Shown in pieces: positions 8,335 to 20,107 of a stretch of 64,000 nt of DNA (within the stretch, counting starts at the first letter, position 1; every line of letters starts with the position of its first letter). Under the pieces are notes generated by a model. It worked only from the letters and a program-made list of their open reading frames with translations. It searched no databases and was not told the DNA's origin. The DNA comes from Micromonospora coerulea (GTDB lineage Bacteria > Actinomycetota > Actinomycetes > Mycobacteriales > Micromonosporaceae). The stretch spans positions 1 through 64,000 of the forward strand of contig NZ_JAEMUW010000017.1 in assembly GCF_016598485.1 (NCBI RefSeq), written 5' to 3'. A program made the position numbers and the translations under genes.

Positions 8335-8520
8335 CGGCGGGCTGGCGGATGCGCCGATCGCGGGACTGCCCGCGCCGCGCCACGGCGTGCCGCTGGACGC
8401 CGAGCGGGTCGACAACGCGGCGGCCGGCTGGCGGTCCTGGCTGGCACTGCACGAGTACGACGGCCGCTACCGGGAGCAGGTGCGGCGCAGCGGCGGCTGG
8501 GCACAGCGCGTCGACGGGGA
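8335..8520 (+). other. Possible gene fragment between CMD and anti-sigma genes
   Basis: One plus-strand frame has GC-rich third positions and protein-like composition (VPLDAERVDNAAAGWRSW and ALHEYDGRYREQVRR), but no start codon or stop fits a complete gene. It may be a fragment of a lost gene. I do not recognise the family. Confidence 0.25.
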
Positions 8521-8527
8521 TGTCAGG

Positions 8528-8567
8528 GCCGGCTCAGGCGATCACGGGGGGAACCGCCTGAGCCGGC
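8528..8567. terminator. 13-bp perfect stem-loop
   Basis: GCCGGCTCAGGCG pairs perfectly with CGCCTGAGCCGGC around a 14-nt loop, 71 bp past the stop of the minus-strand anti-sigma gene. There is no U-tract, but GC-rich stems of this kind often terminate in actinobacteria. Confidence 0.55.
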
Positions 8568-8638
8568 TCGCCAAATTTACACCCGCGACGCCGGGCACGC
8601 TGCCCCGCCGGCCGTGGCGGATCAGGCCGGCGGCTGCG

Positions 8639-9139
8639 TCACCGCTCGTCGTCCTCCGCCGGATCGGCGTGAGCTGGTGCGGCGGTGACGCCCTCCGGGC
8701 CGTCGGCGGGCGACAGGCAGACGGTGACGCTGGCGGTCATCCCGTGCAGCCCGCTGGCCAGGATCAGCCCATCGGCCATCTGGTGGGCGAGCCACAGGCC
8801 ACGTCCGCCGGCGACGTCGACGGCCGGCAGCCGCACCGGCAGGCTGCCAGGGGCGGCGCCGTGGTCGCTGACCTCGCAGATCAGCACGTCGTCCTGGCGG
8901 CGCAGGTCGAGGTGGCCGGCTCCGCCGCCGTGGCGTACCGCGTTGGTGACCAGCTCGTGCACGGCGAGGACGAAGTCGTAGCCGGCGTCGCCGACCAGTC
9001 CCGCGCCGGCCACCGCTGCCGCCAGCCGGTGCCGCAGGGCGGTGACGGTGGGGCCGGTGAAGTCCTGCGACAGTAGCGGAACCGTGGCCGGCACCGGAGT
9101 CGGATGACTCGGCTCGGCTGCCACGGGGTCCTCGGTCAC
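8639..9139 (-). CDS. GHKL ATP-binding anti-sigma kinase-like protein
   Basis: A 166-residue HATPase_c_2 protein, the second in this region. The N box is in VLAVHELVTNAVRHGG (about residues 57-72) and the G box is AGGRGLWLAHQM (about 111-122). An acidic tail of about 25 residues follows. No STAS gene adjoins it, so its antagonist and sigma partners are unknown; it may serve the sigma factor at 15.6-16.5 kb or a remote one. The GTG at 9139 has TAGCCT 6 nt upstream and no Shine-Dalgarno sequence. Confidence 0.85.
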   Translation of the reverse strand: MTEDPVAAEPSHPTPVPATVPLLSQDFTGPTVTALRHRLAAAVAGAGLVGDAGYDFVLAVHELVTNAVRHGGGAGHLDLRRQDDVLICEVSDHGAAPGSLPVRLPAVDVAGGRGLWLAHQMADGLILASGLHGMTASVTVCLSPADGPEGVTAAPAHADPAEDDER

Positions 9140-9145
9140 GGTTGG

Positions 9146-9151
9146 AGGCTA
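9146..9151 (-). promoter_or_regulatory. Leaderless-type -10 box before the anti-sigma gene
   Basis: TAGCCT on the minus strand lies 6 nt before the GTG start. Confidence 0.5.
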
Positions 9152-9278
9152 CACATCATCAGAAACTTCGCGACCGTTGCCAAAAGGCAACTACGGGCAG
9201 GTCGAGAGGTGTCCGGCGCCGCTGCCGCCCGCGCGCCGGGCGGTCCGCGCAGCGCGCCGGCGGCCTCGCGGCCCGCGG

Positions 9279-9785
9279 TCACCCCTGCGGGAGGACGCCG
9301 GGGTGGGCTGCACCGTCGCTGACGCTCACCTGGACCGCGCCGACGCGCAGCGTGCCGTCGTTCAGCGGGACGCAACGCACGCCGCCCCGGCGCCGCAGCG
9401 CTCGCCAGGCGCCCGGCCCGATGGCCGTGTCCATCCAGGCGCACGGGTTCGCCGGCCGGCGGATTCGCAGGCTGACCGGCCCCTGTCCGGAATCCAGGGT
9501 CAGCACGGAGCCGACCAGCTCGTCCACGGCGATGCCGGTGGTGAGCACGTTGCGGCGGACCTGGGTCAGGTCCACGCCGGCCGGCAGCGACTCCTGCGCG
9601 ATCACCGTCACGCTGGCGTCGCGGTGCGCCGGCTTGCCGAAGTACCGGTCGCCGACGATGCCGAGGCCCGCCCGGATGTGGACCTCCGACACCAGCTCCC
9701 CCGGGGGCGCCGGCGCCGGGCCGTCCGCGGGTCGGCCCACGTAGCGGTGCACGGGCGAGGCCAGCAACTGCACGATCCGTGGCAT
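9279..9785 (-). CDS. MOSC domain protein
   Basis: A 168-residue MOSC (molybdenum cofactor sulfurase C-terminal) domain protein. The family carries sulfur or binds molybdenum cofactor through a conserved Cys, here in RRPANPCAWMD (about residues 110-120), followed by the usual GxGAWRALRRRGG segment. Stand-alone MOSC proteins resemble YiiM and YuaD, linked to detoxification or Moco delivery. The ATG at 9785 has TAGAAT 6 nt upstream. The Mo-enzyme at 22.8 kb and the sulfite-oxidase-like enzyme at 45 kb could be clients, but there is no direct linkage. Confidence 0.87.
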   Translation of the reverse strand: MPRIVQLLASPVHRYVGRPADGPAPAPPGELVSEVHIRAGLGIVGDRYFGKPAHRDASVTVIAQESLPAGVDLTQVRRNVLTTGIAVDELVGSVLTLDSGQGPVSLRIRRPANPCAWMDTAIGPGAWRALRRRGGVRCVPLNDGTLRVGAVQVSVSDGAAHPGVLPQG

Positions 9786-9791
9786 GCAGCG

Positions 9792-9797
9792 ATTCTA
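9792..9797 (-). promoter_or_regulatory. Leaderless-type -10 box before the MOSC gene
   Basis: TAGAAT on the minus strand lies 6 nt before the ATG. Confidence 0.5.
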
Positions 9798-9870
9798 GGG
9801 AGCGATCGGACGCCGCCGGGCCGGTCGCCGCAGACCCGGGCCAGCGGTGACCGGCGCCCGCGTGCGCTGC

Positions 9871-10245
9871 TCAGAAGGAGTACGGGCCGAACCGGCCCCA
9901 GATCACGACGGCGGCCAGGATCAGCAGGACCACGGTGATCCCGATCGCCTGGTACTCCTTGCGGCGGGCGTGGGTGATCGCCGCGCCGATCATCATCAGG
10001 ACGAGGCCGAGCGCGGCCAGCGGCACCAGGACCGGCGCGATGTCCAGCAGCGCCGGCAGGATCAGCCCGACGGCGGCGAGGATCTCCAGCCCGCCGATCA
10101 GCTTGACCGTCCCGGCGCTGAAGCCCTCGGCCCAGCCCATCCCGGAGGCGACCAGCTTCTCCCTGGGCTGGGTGAGCTTGAGCAGCCCGGCGCCGAGAAA
10201 GGCGGCGGCGAGCACGGCGGCGATGACCCACAGGACGATGTTCAT
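9871..10245 (-). CDS. DoxX family membrane protein
   Basis: A 124-residue protein with four hydrophobic helices, typical of the DoxX family. The N-terminal LAAAFLGAGLLKLTQPREKL is the family signature. Related proteins join thiol or redox membrane complexes. The frame allows a GTG start at 10257, but the ATG at 10245 has GGGAG 5 nt upstream and is preferred. It is divergent from a MarR regulator with three ACTTCA-type palindromes between the genes, so it is the probable MarR target. Confidence 0.83.
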   Translation of the reverse strand: MNIVLWVIAAVLAAAFLGAGLLKLTQPREKLVASGMGWAEGFSAGTVKLIGGLEILAAVGLILPALLDIAPVLVPLAALGLVLMMIGAAITHARRKEYQAIGITVVLLILAAVVIWGRFGPYSF

Positions 10246-10265
10246 GACGGCTCCCACCGGTTATG

Positions 10266-10281
10266 ACTTCAAGCGTTGAGC
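10266..10281. promoter_or_regulatory. MarR operator, copy 1 (imperfect)
   Basis: ACTTCAAGCGTTGAGC is an imperfect ACTTCA-N4-TGAAGT palindrome just before the DoxX gene. Confidence 0.5.
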
Positions 10282-10296
10282 GAACCGTACGCGCCG

Positions 10297-10316
10297 TTAC
10301 TTCAACCTTCAAGTAA
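10297..10316. promoter_or_regulatory. MarR operator, copy 2
   Basis: TTACTTCAACCTTCAAGTAA is a 20-bp inverted repeat with one mismatched pair, midway between the DoxX and MarR genes. Confidence 0.6.
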
Positions 10317-10331
10317 TTGGTGCCAGGCGTC

Positions 10332-10347
10332 ACTTCAGGCGTGAAGT
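10332..10347. promoter_or_regulatory. MarR operator, copy 3, over the marR promoter
   Basis: ACTTCAGGCGTGAAGT is a perfect 6-bp inverted repeat that abuts the TATGCT -10 box at 10348-10353, predicting autorepression. Confidence 0.65.
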
Positions 10348-10353
10348 TATGCT
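10348..10353 (+). promoter_or_regulatory. Leaderless-type -10 box before marR
   Basis: TATGCT lies 6 nt before the ATG at 10360, with no Shine-Dalgarno sequence. Confidence 0.5.
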
Positions 10354-10359
10354 CGAACC

Positions 10360-10854
10360 ATGGAGACGTCGCGGGAGCCGCGCTGGCTGGACGCCGAGGA
10401 GCAGGAGACCTGGCTGGCCCTGCTCAGCATGCTGGTCCGACTGCCGGGGGCGCTCGACACCCAACTGCAGCGCGAGGCGGGAGTCAGCCACTTCGAGTAC
10501 CAGGTGCTCGCCGGCCTCTCGATGTCCGCCGAACGCACCATGCGGATGAGCGAACTGGCGATCTTCGCCGAGGGCTCGCTGTCCCGGCTCTCCCAGGTCG
10601 TCGGGAGGCTGGAGAAGCGCGGCTGGGTACGGCGCACCCCGGACCCCACCGACGGCCGCTACACCCTGGCGATCCTCACCGAGCCGGGCTGGGCCAAGGT
10701 CGTCGAGGCCGCCCCCGGCCACGTCGCGGAGGTCCGCCGGCTGGTCTTCGACCCGCTGACCAGGGCGCAGCAGCGGCAGCTGCGGGAAATCGGTCGCCGC
10801 GTCATGCGGGCCGTCGACCCCGACGACTCCTGTCCCGCCGACCGCCCGAACTGA
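10360..10854 (+). CDS. MarR family transcriptional regulator
   Basis: A 164-residue winged-helix regulator. The recognition region spans about residues 60-100 (MRMSELAIFAEGSLSRLSQV, then RLEKRGWVRRTPDPTDGR), with the classic basic wing ending in DGR. Dimerisation helices lie at both ends. It is divergent from a DoxX gene, and the shared 102-113 bp region holds three palindromes, one on its own promoter. The family usually responds to phenolics, reactive species or thiol stress; the ligand is not evident. Confidence 0.9.
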   Translation: METSREPRWLDAEEQETWLALLSMLVRLPGALDTQLQREAGVSHFEYQVLAGLSMSAERTMRMSELAIFAEGSLSRLSQVVGRLEKRGWVRRTPDPTDGRYTLAILTEPGWAKVVEAAPGHVAEVRRLVFDPLTRAQQRQLREIGRRVMRAVDPDDSCPADRPN

Positions 10855-10899
10855 ACGCCCGCCGGCACCCGGCGCCGCCCGGGTGGTCGACCCGCCGGC

Positions 10900-15411
<4,512 letters not shown>

Positions 15412-15648
15412 TACCGCCTCATTAGGAAACAGCCGGACGGCGGCCCGTCCGGAGCAACGTCAACTGCGAAAGTATGTACAGGTTCCACCCGTGGGGCGAC
15501 CGGGAGCCGGCGACCCGCCGGGAAGTTGGCGGCACAGCGGACCACTGACGCGGCGGTGGCCAGCGGTCGCCCCCGCGACCCGGCGTCACCGCCGCGCACG
15601 GCCTGCTCGAGACGGCGGCGCGGCCCGCTCGTCAGGCCCCGCCCGGAC

Positions 15649-16458
15649 TCATGCCTCGGTGAGCTGGCCGCGCAGCTTGGTCAGCGCCCGGGCGAGCAGC
15701 CGGGAGACGTGCATCTGGGACACCCCGACCTGCGCAGCGATCTCGCTCTGGGTCAGGTTTCCGTAGAAGCGGAGGGTGAGGATCTTCTGCTCCCGCTCGT
15801 CGAGGGTGGCCAGCGCCGGACCGAGCGCGACCCGCAGCTCCGCCAGCTCGTACTCGCCGTCCTCCGCGCCGAGGGTGTCGGCCAGCTCGGTCGCGCTGGC
15901 ACCGTCGCCGACCGGCGTCGACAGCGAGACGGCGTGGTAGGCGCGAGCGCCTTCCAGGCCCTCCAGCACCTCTTCCTCGGTGAGGTCGAGGTGGGCGGCG
16001 ATGTCGGCGACCGTGGGTGCCCGGTTCAGCGTCTGCGCCAGTGCGCCGTTGGCCTCGGAGATGCGCAACCGCAGCTCCTGCAGCCGGCGCGGAACCCGGA
16101 TGTTCCAGGTGCGGTCGCGGAAGTGGCGCTTGATCTCGCCGAGGATCGTCGGGATGGCGAAGCCGGCGAAGTCCACCCCGCGCGAGGCGTGGAACCGGTC
16201 GACTGCCTTGATGAGGCCGAGCGCGGCGGTCTGGGCCAGGTCTCCGGTCGGTTCGCCCCGGCCGCTGTAGCGCAGCGCGAGGTGGTTGGCGAGGGGCAGC
16301 CATGCCTCGATCACCTGCTCGCGCAGGGCTGGCCGGCCGAGGTGGTCCGGCGGCAGGGCGGCGAGGGTGGCGATCAGCTCGCCGGCGCGGGACTCGTCAC
16401 CGTGGAGCGCGCCGCGGCGGGCGTGGGTCGTCGTCGGCGCGGTGGTCGTGGTGATCAT
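15649..16458 (-). CDS. SigB/SigF/SigG-type RNA polymerase sigma factor
   Basis: A 269-residue group 3 sigma-70 factor. Region 2 is at about residues 45-115 (PLANHLALRYSGRGEPTGDL, FAIPTILGEIKRHFRDRTW), region 3 at about 115-190, and region 4 HTH at about 215-265 (LTQSEIAAQVGVSQMHVSRLLARAL). This is the class controlled by GHKL anti-sigma kinases, and two such kinases plus a STAS protein and PP2C phosphatase lie within 10 kb, so it is the obvious local client (inference). The ATG at 16458 follows AGGAGG with a 5-nt spacer; an upstream ATG lacks one. It is 237 bp upstream of the hybrid kinase gene on the same strand. Confidence 0.92.
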   Translation of the reverse strand: MITTTTAPTTTHARRGALHGDESRAGELIATLAALPPDHLGRPALREQVIEAWLPLANHLALRYSGRGEPTGDLAQTAALGLIKAVDRFHASRGVDFAGFAIPTILGEIKRHFRDRTWNIRVPRRLQELRLRISEANGALAQTLNRAPTVADIAAHLDLTEEEVLEGLEGARAYHAVSLSTPVGDGASATELADTLGAEDGEYELAELRVALGPALATLDEREQKILTLRFYGNLTQSEIAAQVGVSQMHVSRLLARALTKLRGQLTEA

Positions 16459-16514
16459 CCTGTCCTCCTGTCCGGCGTCGGCGCGGCACTGCAACAGCGC
16501 CGAGCGCAGGAGTC

Positions 16515-16544
16515 ACGCTAGACCAAAGTACGTGGCTGTATCAA
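16515..16544 (-). promoter_or_regulatory. Housekeeping-like promoter of the sigma factor gene
   Basis: On the minus strand, TTGATA (16539-16544) and TAGCGT (16515-16520) are separated by 18 bp, about 55 bp before the sigma factor ATG. This fits a SigA-type promoter. Confidence 0.5.
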
Positions 16545-16675
16545 CCGAACGGACGATGGATAAAAGGGATAATCAGGCTCGTCAGCTACCTGGAGACCGC
16601 CCTCGACATCGCGATCGCCCCGGTGGCCGACCCGCCCCTCCGGCCGGCGGACGGACCAGGTCGGCAGGACCCGGC

Positions 16676-17872
16676 CTAGATGCCCGCCAGCCGATCCGCC
16701 TCGGCCTTCGCCAGCCCGGACGCCTGGAGCAGCTCGCTCACCACCACACACAGCTGGGAGGCGACGATCATGCCGGAGAAGCCGAGGCCGGCCGCCCGCG
16801 CCTGCCGGGCCTCCGCCGCGGCGAGGCCCGCCCGGGACCGGGCGATCTCGGGCGTACGGCCGGCCAGGAAGTCCCGGTGCAGCAGGCGCAACGACTGCCC
16901 GAAGTGCTCGATCGCGGCCGGCAGCTCGTCCGGGACCGGCTCCCCGGCGTCGAGCAGGGCGACCGTCCGCCGCACCATGTTGCGGCTGTTGGTGAACGCC
17001 AGCTCCAGGTGTTCGGCGGCGTGCTCGTAGCGGCGCAACACCGCGCGCCGCCGCCAGCGCCACGGCGACAGCACCGCCACCTCGCGCGCCGCCGCGACGA
17101 TCTCGGTGGTCTGCCGGCGTTCCACCTCGGCTGCCTCGAGCCGCTGCATCGCCGCGTCGGCGCGGTCGCCGTCCCGCTCCGCCACCGCCCGCGCGGCGAC
17201 GGTGAGCTGGTTGGCGAAGAGGTCCAGGGTGGGGCCGGCCGCCCGGTACACCGTGCGGACCGGGTTGAGCGGCAGGATCAGCAGCGCCACCGCGACGGCC
17301 ACGCCGCCGCCGACGAGGGCGTTGACCGTCCGGGGCACGGCGATGTCCGGCCCGGCCGGGGAGACGGTGCCCAGCAGCACGGCCGTGCTGCCGGCCTGCA
17401 CCATCACCGCGCCGCCACCGCGGAAGATCACCGCGACGGAGATGGCCAGGGCCACCACGAGACCGGTCTGCACGGGCCCCGCGCCGATCACCTCGATGAT
17501 CAGGTCGCCGGCGAGCACGCCGAGGATCACCCCCGCCAGCAACTCCGCGGTGCGGCGGATCCGGTTGCCGATCGCGGCGGCGATGGTGCCGACGGCCGCG
17601 GCGGGCGCGAAGAGCGGCTGTGGGTTCTCCAGCACGGTGCCGGCGATGAACGAGGACTGCCCGGCGGCCACGCCGGCCTGGAGGGCGACGATGAAGTAGG
17701 TCCGCAGCCGCTCGTACGCTCCGCGAACCTCCCGGCCCGCCGCAGCGGCCAGGCCGCTGACGGCCCGTCCCCGGGCCGGCCGGAGCGCGTGGGCCAGTCC
17801 ACGGCCCCTCCTACCCGGTACCCGCCCGACTAGTCCGGCCCGTGCCCCGTCCCGCCAGACGCGGCGGACCAC
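16676..17872 (-). CDS. FUSC/aromatic-acid exporter family membrane protein
   Basis: A protein of about 398 residues with six hydrophobic helices at about residues 55-225 (YFIVALQAGVAAG, FAPAAAVGTIAAAIGNRIRR, VILGVLAGDLII), followed by a helical cytosolic domain of about 170 residues. This matches the FUSC/ArAE (PF06081/PF13515) fold of putative aromatic acid exporters. The start is uncertain: the frame is open upstream into the methyltransferase gene. I choose GTG 17872, just past that gene's stop. A better ribosome-binding site (AGGAGG, near 17803) lies before a GTG in another frame. It may be the last gene of the overlapping sugar operon. Confidence 0.72.
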   Translation of the reverse strand: MVRRVWRDGARAGLVGRVPGRRGRGLAHALRPARGRAVSGLAAAAGREVRGAYERLRTYFIVALQAGVAAGQSSFIAGTVLENPQPLFAPAAAVGTIAAAIGNRIRRTAELLAGVILGVLAGDLIIEVIGAGPVQTGLVVALAISVAVIFRGGGAVMVQAGSTAVLLGTVSPAGPDIAVPRTVNALVGGGVAVAVALLILPLNPVRTVYRAAGPTLDLFANQLTVAARAVAERDGDRADAAMQRLEAAEVERRQTTEIVAAAREVAVLSPWRWRRRAVLRRYEHAAEHLELAFTNSRNMVRRTVALLDAGEPVPDELPAAIEHFGQSLRLLHRDFLAGRTPEIARSRAGLAAAEARQARAAGLGFSGMIVASQLCVVVSELLQASGLAKAEADRLAGI

Positions 17873-17885
17873 CCGCCGGCTGCGC

Positions 17886-18638
17886 TCACCCCCGCCGGGC
17901 CGGGACGGCGAACTCGCCGAACCAGCGACGACCGGACCTGAACACCTCCGGCACCACCAGCCCTGCGGCGGCCGCCACGTCGTACGCCGCGACCGCGTCC
18001 AGTCGGGCCCAGCGGAACACGCCACCCCGGCGCAGCGCACCGTCGGCGGCGAGGGTGGCGAGCCGGGCGTGCCCGCGCCAGAGGCCGGGCCCGGGCGGCT
18101 CCACCTCCACGATGACGGTGCCGTCGCGACGGATCAGCTCACGGCACCGGGCGAGGAGGGCGACGGGGTCGCCGCCGATGCCGATGTTGCCGTCCATGAG
18201 CAGGACGTGCGCCCAGCGTCCCTCGCCGGGCAGCGGGGCGAAGACGTCCCGGTGGATGGCGACTGCGCCGCGCCGGCGGGTGAGGCGTACCGCATGGGCG
18301 GAGACGTCGACACCGACGGCGGTGTGCCCAGCCCGGGTGAGGGCGAGGGTAAGCCGGCCGGGGCCGCACCCGACGTCGAGGGTGGGGCCCGCGCACCGGG
18401 CGACGATCGCCCTGGTCGCCGGTTCGGGCGGGCCGTGCCAGCGACCGACCGGCAGCGGGCTGCGCCGGCCGTCGCTGTGCAGCAGCCAGTGCCGGCCCGG
18501 CCGGTGGTCGAGCACGGCGGCGAAGTCGTCCGCCGCCGGCTCGACGCGGCCGGCCACCGGTGCGTCGAGCGCGCCGGGGACCACCGTCGTCCGGCCGCCG
18601 AGAGGGTGCGGGCCGGTGGCGCGGGTCCCGATGGTCAC
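17886..18638 (-). CDS. SAM-dependent methyltransferase
   Basis: A 250-residue class I methyltransferase. Motif I is TLDVGCGPGRLTLALT (about residues 88-103), then GVDVSAHAV, and a post-I acidic region followed by LLMDGNIGIGG in motif IV. The N-terminal 85 residues hold a less typical HWLLHSDGRRSPLPVGRWHGP module. The GTG start at 18638 overlaps the stop of the DUF2064 gene by four bases (GTGA), so the two are coupled. Together with the GT2 gene further upstream this forms a three-gene overlapping operon. The acceptor is unknown; a glycan or polyprenyl-linked sugar is plausible. Confidence 0.85.
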   Translation of the reverse strand: MTIGTRATGPHPLGGRTTVVPGALDAPVAGRVEPAADDFAAVLDHRPGRHWLLHSDGRRSPLPVGRWHGPPEPATRAIVARCAGPTLDVGCGPGRLTLALTRAGHTAVGVDVSAHAVRLTRRRGAVAIHRDVFAPLPGEGRWAHVLLMDGNIGIGGDPVALLARCRELIRRDGTVIVEVEPPGPGLWRGHARLATLAADGALRRGGVFRWARLDAVAAYDVAAAAGLVVPEVFRSGRRWFGEFAVPARRG

Positions 18639-19312
18639 GGTCGCCCATCCAGGTGGGTGGGTCGCAACTCCGCGACCGCTCGCGCGAACCGGCTCTGCGG
18701 TACCTGCGCGGCGACCGCGAGCGCGTCGGACCATTCGTCGACGTCGCGCAGCCGGGCCAGCGGCGCGGTCCGCAGGCCCCGCTCCCCCAGGGCCACCCAG
18801 GTGCGCCACCCGGTCCGCCTGCTGGACATCGGCACCGCCCGGAGCACCTCGGCGTGCCGGGGGTCGCGCAGCCCGAGGGCCCACCAGCCGCCATCGACCG
18901 CCCGGCCGAGCACGGCGTCGGCCCCGGCCAGCCGGCGGACGGCCGCCCGCAGGCGCGCCGGGGTCAGTTGCGGGGTGTCCATGCCGATCTGCAGGACCGG
19001 AAGACCCGGCCAGGCGGCGGCCACGTCGGCGTGCGCGTGGGCGAGCCGGTCGCCGAGCCCGTCCCCGCGCTGCGGCAGGACGGTCCAGCCGGTGAGGACC
19101 GCGGCCAGCGCGGCACCCTGCTCGGCGTCCTCGAACCGTCCGCTCACCGCCAGCACGGGGGTCGTGCCGGGCGTGCCGCGGACCGCGTTCAGCGTGTCCG
19201 CGAGCGCGGCCGCGGCGATCCGGGCGGCCTGCACCGGGGTGGCCGGTGGGCAGAGCCGCGTCTTCACGGTCCCGGCCACCGGCGCCTTGGCCATCACCAG
19301 CAGGACGGTCAT
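18635..19312 (-). CDS. DUF2064/TIGR04282-type glycosyltransferase-like protein
   Basis: A 225-residue nucleotidyl/glycosyl-transferase-like fold protein of the DUF2064 (TIGR04282) family. The start MTVLLVMAKAPVAGTVKTRL carries the conserved APxxGxxKTRL phosphate-binding loop. GDGLGDRLAHA and GMDTPQLTP are further family motifs. Some members are annotated as arsenosugar biosynthesis transferases, but no arsenic gene is nearby. ATG 19312 overlaps the GT2 stop by four bases (ATGA), and its own stop overlaps the methyltransferase start. It acts together with the other two genes; the exact transfer is unknown. Confidence 0.85.
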   Translation of the reverse strand: MTVLLVMAKAPVAGTVKTRLCPPATPVQAARIAAAALADTLNAVRGTPGTTPVLAVSGRFEDAEQGAALAAVLTGWTVLPQRGDGLGDRLAHAHADVAAAWPGLPVLQIGMDTPQLTPARLRAAVRRLAGADAVLGRAVDGGWWALGLRDPRHAEVLRAVPMSSRRTGWRTWVALGERGLRTAPLARLRDVDEWSDALAVAAQVPQSRFARAVAELRPTHLDGRP

Positions 19313-19974
19313 CGGACGCTGCGCAGCACGCCGGCGAAGTCGCGGGTGGCGCGCAGGGTGCCGCGGACCGAGCCGGAGACCTTCGACCGGGTGCCCGCGG
19401 CCCGCGGGGCGTAGCGCACGTCCAGCTCGCGGATCCGCCAGCCGGCGGCGGCGGCACGGATCAGCAGTTCGAGGGGGTAGCCGAAGGCGCGGTCGGTGAC
19501 GCCCAGGTCGAGCAGTGCGGCGCGGCGGGCCACCCGGATCGGGCTGAGGTCCCACAGCGGTACGCCCCGGTGCCGCAGCAGCGCCGCGACGAGGGCGGTG
19601 CCGGCGCGGGCGTGCCACGGCCAGACGCCGGCCCGCACCGGTCGCCGCCGGCCCACCGTCAGGTCGGCGTCGCCATCGGCCACCGGGGCGACCAGGGCCG
19701 GCAGCTCGGCCGGGTCGAACGAGCCGTCGGCGTCGAGCACGGCGACCAGTTCCGCGTCGGCGGCCTCCAGGCCGGTGTGGACGGCCGCGCCGTAGCCCCG
19801 GCGGGGCTCACGCACCACCAGGGCGCCGTGCCGGGCGGCGACCTCGGGTGAACCGTCCCGGGAGCCGTTGTCGACCACGATCGCCCGGTATCCGGGCGGG
19901 AACGCGGCGAGCACCCCCGGTAGGGCGGCGGCCTCGTCGAGGCACGGCAGCACCACGTCGATCTGCGTCCGCAT
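19309..19974 (-). CDS. Glycosyltransferase family 2 protein
   Basis: A 221-residue GT-A fold protein, first gene of an overlapping operon. It starts TQIDVVLPCLDEAAALP, has the VVDNGSRDGS loop (about residues 33-42) and the DADGSFDP metal-binding DxD (about 93-100). The C terminus is basic (GTRSKVSGSVRGTLRA), as in polyprenyl-phosphate sugar transferases of the DPM1/GtrB group, but no membrane helices follow. It may load a sugar onto a lipid carrier for the polytopic protein encoded divergently (inference). ATG 19974 has TAGCGT 7 nt upstream. Confidence 0.88.
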   Translation of the reverse strand: MRTQIDVVLPCLDEAAALPGVLAAFPPGYRAIVVDNGSRDGSPEVAARHGALVVREPRRGYGAAVHTGLEAADAELVAVLDADGSFDPAELPALVAPVADGDADLTVGRRRPVRAGVWPWHARAGTALVAALLRHRGVPLWDLSPIRVARRAALLDLGVTDRAFGYPLELLIRAAAAGWRIRELDVRYAPRAAGTRSKVSGSVRGTLRATRDFAGVLRSVR

Positions 19975-19981
19975 ACCGCCG

Positions 19982-19987
19982 ACGCTA
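19982..19987 (-). promoter_or_regulatory. Leaderless-type -10 box of the GT2 operon
   Basis: TAGCGT on the minus strand lies 7 nt before the GT2 ATG, with no Shine-Dalgarno sequence. Confidence 0.5.
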
Positions 19988-20107
19988 GGACCCGACCCGT
20001 CCGAAGGGGGACGGATCGGGCGTACGCCGGTGGACGTTCCCACGGGCCGGTGACGTTGCGCCGTTCCGCCTCCGGCCGCGGCGCGCGGGCCGTACCGTCC
20101 GGTCGAC

